The notes under the pieces were generated by a model. It saw nothing but the letters and a program-made list of their open reading frames with translations, was not told the DNA's origin and did not search any database. Source: Pseudomonadota bacterium (lineage in GTDB: Bacteria; Myxococcota_A; Polyangia; Haliangiales; Haliangiaceae). From it: a DNA stretch of 12,025 nt. A program made the translations under genes and the position numbers. Shown in pieces: positions 1-6,722 of the stretch (its first letter is position 1; every line of letters begins with the position of its first letter). Where the stretch lies: positions 1 to 12,025 of the forward strand of contig JAEYYY010000101.1 in NCBI GenBank assembly GCA_023430775.1, read 5' to 3'.

Positions 1-36
1 CTCGCGATGGTATCGCGGCTGTTCGCCGCGCGCGCC

Positions 37-1875
37 TTACTTGCTCACCGACTGCGCGCAGTGCGACGGCCACTTCTTGCTCGGCAGGCGCTCGTCGATC
101 TTGCAGTGGCGCTTGCCGGGCGGCAGCTGTGGCTCGGGCGGTTTCGCCACGGTCTTGGCAGAGCCAGAGCCTTCCCCGGGGGCCATCACCTGATTGCCGA
201 CCTTGGTCCCGTCGCGGTTCGGCTTGACGGTGTCCTTCGGCGGCAGCTTGCGAACCTGGGGCGGCGGGCGATTCGGCCGGACGATGTTGTTCTTCGGTGG
301 TGCCTTCGGCGGCGTCGTGACGTCATCGCTGCCGAGCGTGATGTCCTCGGGCTTGACGTTGTTCGGGTTCGGGCTCGGGCTCGGCTTGGCGCCCGGGACT
401 GCATCCGACTGGACGGTCGCCGACGGAGTGTCCTTTGCGGCGCTGCCCGCCGCGGGAGGATCGGTCGGCGCGGCGCTACCGGTGGCAACCGGAACGTCGC
501 TGCCCTTCGCCGCCGGCACGTCTGGCTTGGGTGGGGTCGTGTCGACCGTGGTGTCGACCGTCGCCGGTGCCCCGGCGACGTTGTCGTCGCTGTTGCCCAT
601 CAGCGCGAACGTCACGCCGGCCGCGATGCCGATCGCGATGCCAGCGGCGATGAACAACAGCTTCGTCTTGCTCCGCTTCGGCGGCTGCTGGATCGCGAAC
701 ACCTCGCTGAGCGCGCGCGCCGGCGCGGAGTCTTCGCGCAGCGTCGCGGTCGGCGAGCGCGGATCGGGCGTGCGATCGATGTTGCCGAACGGCGGCGGCG
801 TCGGCATTGCCACCGCGAGCGGATCCGCACTCGGGTTGAACACCGGAACCTGGACCGGCGCGCTCTTGGCATCGAGCACCGCGATCGGGGTGCGGCCGAC
901 GCCGGTCGACAGGCCTTCCCACGGGTCCGCATTCGCCGCGCTCGTCCGCGCCGCGCGACCCAGCATGCGCTGCATGCGCTCGACGAGCAGCGACGCCTGG
1001 TGAACGTCCTGGACGTACGGCAGCAGATCGCGGCCGAGCTCGGCCATGTTCGCGTAGCGCTGGTCCGGGTTCTTCGCGAGGCAGCGCAGGATCACCTGCT
1101 GGAGCGCGGGCGGCGCGTTGACCATCGGCGCCGGCGGATCGACCGCGACCTTGACGCACATCTCGGAGAAGCTCTCCGCCTCGAACGGGCGGCGACCCTC
1201 GAGCAGCTCGTAGAACACGGTGCCGAGCGACCAGATATCCGTGCGCGAGTCGACGAGGCGCGCCGATCGCATCTGCTCGGGAGACATGTATGCCGGCGTG
1301 CCGAGCAGCGACTGCGTCTGCGTCAGCTTGAGATCGGTGCCCATCGGTGACTTCGAGATACCGAAGTCGAGGACCTTGACCAGCGCGCTGCCGTCGGGAC
1401 GCCAGGTGACGAACAGGTTCGACGGCTTGACGTCGCGATGGACGATGCCGATCGAGTGCGCCTCGCACAGCGCCTCGGCGGCTTGCAGCATCAGCATGGC
1501 GGCGAACGGCGCCTGCAACGGGCCGCGCTCGTCGACGAGGTCACCGAGATCGTGACCGTCGAGGAACTCCATCACCATGTACGGCACGCCGGAATCCGGG
1601 AACGTGCCGACGTCGACCACGCGCGCGACGTGCTCGCTCTTCAACTTGCTCGCGGCCTGGGCCTCGCGCGTGAACCGCTCGGTCGCATCGCGATCGAGCA
1701 TCACGTCCTGCCGCAGCATCTTGATCGCGACGTTCTCGTTGAGCCCGAGGTGCACGCACTTGGCGACCACGCCCATGCCTCCATGGCCGAGCACGGACTC
1801 CGTCCTGTACTTGCCGAGAAGGATCTGGCCGACGGTCACACCCGCTTCGGCCACTGGTCGTGGTGTCTGACCCAC
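37..1875 (-). CDS. Membrane-anchored eukaryote-like Ser/Thr protein kinase with Pro-rich C-terminal region
   Basis: Hanks-type kinase that would phosphorylate Ser/Thr of cytoplasmic proteins. Numbered from GTG 1875 (612 aa), the kinase domain (about 24-290) is complete: glycine loop GHGGMGVV at 30-37, VAIK lysine K52, HRDVKPSN with catalytic D148 and N153, DFG at 170-172, and GTPAYMSPE at 192-200. HRD places it in the RD class, so activation-loop phosphorylation is likely. One hydrophobic segment (about 405-426, after KRSKTK) would anchor it in the inner membrane. The rest is a Pro/Ala/Gly/Thr-rich, low-complexity periplasmic tail with no recognised sensor domain, ending in a basic stretch with C591 and C606. 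The start is uncertain: there is no ATG before the kinase core. The frame opens at TTG 1923; GTG 1875 or GTG 1839 look more natural. It lies downstream of pyruvate kinase on the same strand. The kinase assignment is firm; the substrate is unknown. Confidence 0.93.
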   Translation of the reverse strand: MGQTPRPVAEAGVTVGQILLGKYRTESVLGHGGMGVVAKCVHLGLNENVAIKMLRQDVMLDRDATERFTREAQAASKLKSEHVARVVDVGTFPDSGVPYMVMEFLDGHDLGDLVDERGPLQAPFAAMLMLQAAEALCEAHSIGIVHRDVKPSNLFVTWRPDGSALVKVLDFGISKSPMGTDLKLTQTQSLLGTPAYMSPEQMRSARLVDSRTDIWSLGTVFYELLEGRRPFEAESFSEMCVKVAVDPPAPMVNAPPALQQVILRCLAKNPDQRYANMAELGRDLLPYVQDVHQASLLVERMQRMLGRAARTSAANADPWEGLSTGVGRTPIAVLDAKSAPVQVPVFNPSADPLAVAMPTPPPFGNIDRTPDPRSPTATLREDSAPARALSEVFAIQQPPKRSKTKLLFIAAGIAIGIAAGVTFALMGNSDDNVAGAPATVDTTVDTTPPKPDVPAAKGSDVPVATGSAAPTDPPAAGSAAKDTPSATVQSDAVPGAKPSPSPNPNNVKPEDITLGSDDVTTPPKAPPKNNIVRPNRPPPQVRKLPPKDTVKPNRDGTKVGNQVMAPGEGSGSAKTVAKPPEPQLPPGKRHCKIDERLPSKKWPSHCAQSVSK

Positions 1876-1924
1876 CGGACCGCAATCGTAGCGTGGCGAT
1901 ATCAGGGGCTCAACCTCCCGCAAC

Positions 1925-1960
1925 GTGTAGGATTTCGCCTACGCCGACACCACGCGTCAA
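1925..1960 (-). promoter_or_regulatory. Possible kinase promoter with palindrome over the -10
   Basis: On the minus strand a good -35 (TTGACG, 1960-1955) is followed after 17 nt by a poor -10 (CGAAAT, 1937-1932). The -10 sits exactly in the loop of an inverted repeat, GTAGG/CCTAC (1927-1931 with 1938-1942). The repeat could be an operator or a small hairpin after the pyruvate kinase stop. Only the -35 is convincing. If the promoter is real, transcription would begin around 1925, which argues against TTG 1923 as the kinase start. Confidence 0.25.
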
Positions 1961-1994
1961 AAACGGTATCGGAGCCGACGCACCAGATCTCTGT

Positions 1995-3413
1995 TCAGTG
2001 TTGGATCTGGTGGATCTTCAGAACGTTGGTCGAGGCGCCGCTACCGACCGGCACGGCCATGGTGATCAGCACGTGCTCGCCCGGCGACGCGAGGTTTCTC
2101 TCGATCAAGAGACCTTCGACACGGTCGACCAGCTCCTCGGTCGTCGCGCTCGGCCCGATCATCACCGGGGTGACGCCCCAGACCAGCGCGAGCCGGCGGA
2201 ACGACGTCTCGTCGGTCGTCATGCAGACGAGGTTCGCGTCCGGGCGGTACTCGCTGATCAGCCGCGCGGCGCCGCCGGAGTCGGACACCGCGACGATCGT
2301 CTTGAGCTTCATCGCGCGCTGCGCGGTGACGGCCGCGTGCGCGATCGCGTTGGTCGACGTCGCCAGCTGGAGGCCGGGCACCTCGACCGTCGCGTGGTAG
2401 TAGGCGCTCTTCTCGATCTCCTGGATGATGCGCGCCATCGTGCGCACCGCCTCGACCGGATGACTGCCGGACGCGGTCTCGCCCGACAGCATCAGCGCGT
2501 CGGTGCCATCGAGCACCGCGTTGGCGACGTCGGAGGCCTCGGCGCGCGTCGGCCGCGGCTGCGTGATCATCGACTCGAGCATCTGGGTCGCGGTGATCAC
2601 GATCTTGCCGCGCTTGTTGACCTCCTCGATGATCCGCTTCTGCCACAGCGGGACCTTCTCCGGCCCGAGCTCGACACCGAGGTCGCCGCGCGCGACCATG
2701 CATCCGTCGGCGGCATCGATGATCTCGCCGAGGCGTTCGAGCGCCTGCGGCTTCTCGATCTTCGCGATCACCGGGATCGACACGTTGTCGGCGGTCAGCA
2801 GGCGCTTCGCCTCGATGACGTCCTCCGCGCGGCGCACGAACGACAGCGCGACGTAGTCGACGCCGAGCCGCAGCGCGAAGCCGATGTCGGTGCGATCCTT
2901 CTCCGACAGCGCGGGCGCCGAGACCTCGACGCCCGGCAGGTTGATGCCCTTGTTGTTCTTGAGCACGCCGCCGGTGACGACGACCGTCTTGACCTCGCGA
3001 TCGCTGACCGCGGTGACCGCGAGCGACAGGTAGCCGTCGTCGAGCAGCAGCGAGTCGCCGGGTTTGACGTCGTTCGGTAGCAGCGTGTAGCTCGTCGAGC
3101 AGCGCTTCTCGTCGCCGACGCAGGGATCGATCGAGATCGTGAACTCGGAGCCGGCCTTGAGCTCGACGCCGGTCGGGCTCGCGCACTTGCCGACGCGGAT
3201 CTTGGGACCCTGGAGATCGAGCAGCGCGGCGACCGCCCTGCCGCGGCGATCGGCCTCGCTCCGCACGGTCTGCAACATCCGCGCGTGGTCCTCGTGACTG
3301 CCGTGCGAGAAATTCAGACGCGCGACGTTCATGCCGGCATCGATCAGCTCTCCGATCCGCTCGGGTGTGGAGGAAGCCGGACCTAGCGTGCAGACGATCT
3401 TCGCGCGTGGCAC
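1995..3413 (-). CDS. pyk: Pyruvate kinase, PykA (type II) class
   Basis: Catalyses phosphoenolpyruvate + ADP to pyruvate + ATP, the last step of glycolysis, in the cytoplasm. Numbered from GTG 3413 (472 aa, normal length). The N-terminus VPRAKIVCTLGPASS matches the family start; NFSH begins at N34. The catalytic-site signature IAKIEKPQAL has lysine K218 and metal ligand E220, followed by ARGDLG (241-246) and TATQMLESM with T276. The B domain spans about 70-165 and the C-terminal regulatory domain about 350-472, ending in the usual VPVGSGASTNVLKI. The motif LQGPKIRV carries Lys (K71) where K+-dependent enzymes have Glu. This pattern is shared with E. coli PykA and is linked in the literature to K+-independent activity. 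The frame extends to GTG 3482, but that would add 23 non-homologous residues and crowd the divergent gene. It lies directly upstream of the Ser/Thr kinase gene. Confidence 0.96.
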   Translation of the reverse strand: MPRAKIVCTLGPASSTPERIGELIDAGMNVARLNFSHGSHEDHARMLQTVRSEADRRGRAVAALLDLQGPKIRVGKCASPTGVELKAGSEFTISIDPCVGDEKRCSTSYTLLPNDVKPGDSLLLDDGYLSLAVTAVSDREVKTVVVTGGVLKNNKGINLPGVEVSAPALSEKDRTDIGFALRLGVDYVALSFVRRAEDVIEAKRLLTADNVSIPVIAKIEKPQALERLGEIIDAADGCMVARGDLGVELGPEKVPLWQKRIIEEVNKRGKIVITATQMLESMITQPRPTRAEASDVANAVLDGTDALMLSGETASGSHPVEAVRTMARIIQEIEKSAYYHATVEVPGLQLATSTNAIAHAAVTAQRAMKLKTIVAVSDSGGAARLISEYRPDANLVCMTTDETSFRRLALVWGVTPVMIGPSATTEELVDRVEGLLIERNLASPGEHVLITMAVPVGSGASTNVLKIHQIQH

Positions 3414-3509
3414 GGGCTGGGAGTTACCACACGTGGTGGACTGTGACGCGCGCACGACCAGAGGTATTTGGCTTGCTGTCACCCCGCCGGGTTAGGTATC
3501 ACCCGACCA
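3414..3509. promoter_or_regulatory. Divergent intergenic region between pyruvate kinase and nucleotidase operon
   Basis: These 96 bases separate two divergently read genes and must hold promoters for both. An interrupted palindrome, ACCAC-AC-GTGGT, lies at 3426-3437, just upstream of the preferred pyruvate kinase start, and could be a regulator site. On the plus strand, TTGGCT (3468-3473) and TTAGGT (3492-3497) have an 18-nt spacing and form a weak -35/-10 candidate for the nucleotidase operon. No strong Shine-Dalgarno sequence precedes either start. Neither promoter can be assigned firmly by eye. Confidence 0.35.
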
Positions 3510-5477
3510 ATGCAGCGCCTGCTTCTTCTCCTTGGTGCGGCTGGGGTTTTCGGCTGCACGGTCAAGCAGGAGCAACCCGACCTCGTGGGTCAGGACATCC
3601 GGCTGACGTTCATCCACACGTCGGACATCCACTCGCGGTTGTTTCCATACAACTTCGTCCCGAACGTGTTCGACCGCGGCTATGGCCTGACCAAGCCGCC
3701 GTACGGTGGCATCGCCCGCATCGCCACCATCGCGAAGAACATCCGCGCCACCTCGGGGCGCTCGCTGTGGCTCGACACCGGTGACTGCTTCCAGGGCGCG
3801 CCGGTGTTCAACCTGTTCAAGGGCGAAGCCGAGATGCGCGCGCTGTCGCTCGCCGGCATGGACGGCGCGGTGCTCGGCAACCACGAGTTCGATCTCGGCG
3901 CCAAGAACCTGTTCGAGAAGATCGACAACTGGGCCACGTTCCCGCTGCTCGCCGGCAACTACGCCTGGGACAACCCGCCGCCCGGCGCGGTCAACAGCGA
4001 CGGTCGCTCGCTGCGCGACGTGATCGCGCCGTACGCGATCTACGACGTCCAGGGCCTCAAGGTCGGCGTCATCGGCATGGGCAACACGTCGACGATCACG
4101 TCGATCTACGAGGGCGGCAACAACCTCGGCTTCCGCCCGCTCGCCGATGGTCCGGCGCTCGATGGCTGGGTCCGCCTGCTGCGCCCGCAGGTCGACGTCG
4201 TGGTCGTGGTCTCGCACCTCGGTCTCGACGAGGACGAGGATCTGACGGCCTCGCAGGTCGAGGAGGATCCGAACCAGAACTTCTCCCAGGAGACGCTCCG
4301 CGGCGTCGACGTCATCCTCGGCGGCCACCTCCACATCGTCACCAACCCGCCGAAGGTGATCCCGAACGACGAGGATGCCGATGGCGACGGCAAGCCCGAC
4401 GGCTTCCAGACGGTGCTCGTCCACTCGGGCGCGTTCGCGAAGTTCGTCGGCCGGCTCGATGTCGTCGTCCGGGTCGGCGAGAACAACGGCGATCCGGCGA
4501 AGCGCAGCCGCGTCACCTCGTTCAGCTACACCAACATCCCGGTCCAGGCCGACGTCCCGGAGGATGCCGAGATCACCGCGATGATGTGGCCGTACTCGGT
4601 CGCGCTCAACCAGGAGATCGATCTCAACGGTGTGTTCGCGTTCATCAACTCGTCGGGCGAGGGCACCGCGCAGTGCGGGATGGACGGCTCGTGCGCGGAC
4701 GAGGAAGAGGTCTGTAACTTCATGACCAACACCTGCGGCGTCAAGCAGAAGGTGACCCGCAACGACCTGGGAGGCGGCGATTCGCAGCTCGGCAACCTGG
4801 TCGCACGGTCGATGCAGGTCCAGCAGGGTGTCGAGGCCGAGTTCTCGATCACCAACTCGCTCGGCATCCGCGCCGACTTCGAGTACGGCCCGCTGACGAT
4901 CGAGCAGATGTACAACGTGTTCCCGTTCGAGAACTCGATCACGGTGATCTACCTGTCGGGTCAGGAAGTGAAGGACACGCTCGATTACGTCGCGCAGCGC
5001 TCGGCCACCCGCGGCTGCCGCACGCAGGCGCAGGTCGCGGGCATCGCGTTCGACATGGTGTGCGGCGGCCCGAACGGCGCCTACGCGAAGAACATCGCGA
5101 TCGGCGACAACTGCCGGACCGGCGGCGACCCCGATGCCGAGATCGACTTCACCAAGTGCCCGCCGCTCGAGCTGGCGAGCCTGTATCGCGTCGCGGTCAA
5201 CGATTACATCGCGGCCGGCGGCTCCGGCTTCGAGGTGCTGCGCCGCAACACCTCCAAGCAGGACACCGGCATCTCGCTGCGCGATTCGCTGCGCGTCTAC
5301 CTCAACACCCAGACCTGCCCGCCGAACAGCTCGTGCCGCGCGCGTTGCGACGCGCAGCTCGACAACTCGGTGGTCGGCCTGATGGGCCCCAAGCTCGCCG
5401 ACAAGTTCGGCGCCATCTCCTGTCTCGACGAGAACGTCGAGGCGCACGACGGCCGCATCCGTCCCACCTTCGAGTGA
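3510..5477 (+). CDS. UshA-like 5'-nucleotidase/metallophosphatase lipoprotein
   Basis: 655 aa. Predicted to hydrolyse nucleotides or related phosphoesters outside the cytoplasm. The start ATG 3510 gives a textbook lipoprotein signal (MQRLLLLLGAAGVFGC, lipidated C16). The N-terminal calcineurin-like domain has TSDIH (D39, H41), DTGDCFQG (D92), GNHEFDLG (N124, H125, D128; His-Asp catalytic dyad), VVSHLG (H236) and GGHLH (H273, H275), so all metal ligands look intact. The C-terminal 5'-nucleotidase domain (about 425-600) includes LGNLVARSM, a NSLGIRAD loop, VFPFENS and the substrate-pocket-like NDYIAAGGSGF (564-574). Additions not usual in UshA are an acidic Asp/Gly loop (D286-D297, Ca-binding-like), a Cys-rich insert between the domains (C389-C409) and a Cys-containing tail (603-638). 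It is the first gene of a three-gene operon; its stop overlaps the next start by one base. The exact substrate is not predictable. Confidence 0.92.
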   Translation: MQRLLLLLGAAGVFGCTVKQEQPDLVGQDIRLTFIHTSDIHSRLFPYNFVPNVFDRGYGLTKPPYGGIARIATIAKNIRATSGRSLWLDTGDCFQGAPVFNLFKGEAEMRALSLAGMDGAVLGNHEFDLGAKNLFEKIDNWATFPLLAGNYAWDNPPPGAVNSDGRSLRDVIAPYAIYDVQGLKVGVIGMGNTSTITSIYEGGNNLGFRPLADGPALDGWVRLLRPQVDVVVVVSHLGLDEDEDLTASQVEEDPNQNFSQETLRGVDVILGGHLHIVTNPPKVIPNDEDADGDGKPDGFQTVLVHSGAFAKFVGRLDVVVRVGENNGDPAKRSRVTSFSYTNIPVQADVPEDAEITAMMWPYSVALNQEIDLNGVFAFINSSGEGTAQCGMDGSCADEEEVCNFMTNTCGVKQKVTRNDLGGGDSQLGNLVARSMQVQQGVEAEFSITNSLGIRADFEYGPLTIEQMYNVFPFENSITVIYLSGQEVKDTLDYVAQRSATRGCRTQAQVAGIAFDMVCGGPNGAYAKNIAIGDNCRTGGDPDAEIDFTKCPPLELASLYRVAVNDYIAAGGSGFEVLRRNTSKQDTGISLRDSLRVYLNTQTCPPNSSCRARCDAQLDNSVVGLMGPKLADKFGAISCLDENVEAHDGRIRPTFE

Positions 5478-6709
5478 TGGTCATGCGCACGTATTTCACG
5501 CCTCTCGCGATCGCCATCGCGATCGCCGCCTGCACGGACACGCGCGACTCCTCCGTCGAGGGCACGCAGTCGCTCGCGATCGAGCTGGTGTCCCCCACAA
5601 ACCTCGGCAGCCTGGATGCGCCGCTCGGCAGCTCGGAAGCCGAGCGCACGATCGTCGTCAACGTCACCGCGCTCGACGCTCAGAATCAGCTCGACCCGAC
5701 GTTCGACAAGGACGTCCAGGTCTACGCCCAGTTCCTCGGCACGCTGACCCCGAGCTTCGGCTCGCAACCGCTGGCGTCGTTCCACGTCACCGCAGGTCAG
5801 GCGACGAACGAGACGTTCGTGCTGCCGAACGCGTTCGGGCCGACGGTGATCTGGATCGACGACGGCCAGGGCGTCGGGCCGGAGTACGTGCACGGTGCGG
5901 TCACCGGCACCTCGCCGGTGCTGTTCTATCGCGAGCCGTTCATCGCCGATCTGCAGACGCCGCGCGACGAGACGGCGCTCGATGCGCTGGCGGCGACGCC
6001 GCTCCAGGACAAGCAGATCGCGGTCACCGCATCTCGCTACGGTGCGCGCGGCCGGCTGGTCGTCAACAGCGTGTTCGCGCAGGGCTACACGCTGTCGGAC
6101 GTGCAGTGCGCGAACGAGGCCGGCGACCCGCCGTGCACGACCGACCCGTACAACCACGTCATGATCTTCTCGTTCTCGGCGCCGCGCGATCAGTGCTTCG
6201 ACAACGTCGAGGTCGGTCAGGTGCTGAGCGGGTTCTCCGGCGGGCTCTCCGAGTTCAACGGTCTGACCGAGATCGGGTTCCCGCGGACCACCGCGCCGAT
6301 CGATGACACCGGCAACTGCATCCACGAGGTCGATGTCGCGCGACTGCCGACACCGGCGGTCGTCGATCCAGATACCTGGTTCAATCCGCTGTCCGATCCC
6401 GAGGGCATCATCAACTTCGAGCGCAACGAGGCCGCGCCGATCCAGGTCAACAACGGCAAGGTGTGCGATCTCGACGAGGACTTCGACACCTTCAAGCAGT
6501 GGAAGGTCGATCCGACGGGCGTGGGCGGCGACTGCTCGCGCAATGACAACGTGCTCAACGTGATCTCGACGGGGATCACATCGATCGATCCAACCGCGTT
6601 GGTTGGAAAGACCATGACCAAGGTGGTGGGTGTGCTGCGGCCCGTGAATATCGGTTCGTTCAACGTGTGGATCATCTTCCCGCGCGATGCGAACGACGTC
6701 GTCGAGTAG
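5477..6709 (+). CDS. Lipoprotein with Ig-like domain and two probable OB-fold segments, unknown function
   Basis: 410 aa from ATG 5477, which overlaps the upstream TGA by one base (TGATG), implying translational coupling; ATG 5483 is a close alternative. The signal MVMRTYFTPLAIAIAIAAC has a lipobox with C19. Residues about 33-150 are beta-rich with alternating hydrophobics, resembling a bacterial Ig-like domain (VSPTNLG, then TIVVNVTALDAQNQ). Residues about 178-275 (KQIAVTASR, GRLVVNSVFAQGY, NHVMIFSFSAP, VGQVLSGFSGGLSEFNGLTEIGFP) and the C-terminus (VGKTMTKVVGVLRP, SFNVWIIFPRDANDVV) look like OB-fold modules of the kind seen in secreted nucleases and related surface proteins. No catalytic motif is visible. 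The fold assignment is pattern inference. Lying between a nucleotidase and an outer-membrane barrel, it may be a surface-exposed binding subunit. Confidence 0.85.
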   Translation: MVMRTYFTPLAIAIAIAACTDTRDSSVEGTQSLAIELVSPTNLGSLDAPLGSSEAERTIVVNVTALDAQNQLDPTFDKDVQVYAQFLGTLTPSFGSQPLASFHVTAGQATNETFVLPNAFGPTVIWIDDGQGVGPEYVHGAVTGTSPVLFYREPFIADLQTPRDETALDALAATPLQDKQIAVTASRYGARGRLVVNSVFAQGYTLSDVQCANEAGDPPCTTDPYNHVMIFSFSAPRDQCFDNVEVGQVLSGFSGGLSEFNGLTEIGFPRTTAPIDDTGNCIHEVDVARLPTPAVVDPDTWFNPLSDPEGIINFERNEAAPIQVNNGKVCDLDEDFDTFKQWKVDPTGVGGDCSRNDNVLNVISTGITSIDPTALVGKTMTKVVGVLRPVNIGSFNVWIIFPRDANDVVE

Positions 6710-6722
6710 GAAACCAGAGCTC

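Noticed and set aside
7..1350. Long plus-strand open frame of 447 codons opposite the Ser/Thr kinase
   Set aside because: Arg/Ala-rich with no recognisable domain. The opposite strand holds an unmistakable kinase, and high GC makes antisense frames stay open.
3414..3482. GTG 3482 as the pyruvate kinase start
   Set aside because: The first 23 residues have no counterpart in the family, and this start would leave only 27 bases for the divergent promoter region.
3492..5447. 651-codon minus-strand open frame opposite the UshA-like gene
   Set aside because: Composition dominated by Arg, Val, Asp and Leu as expected for an antisense shadow. The plus strand has all nucleotidase motifs and a signal peptide.
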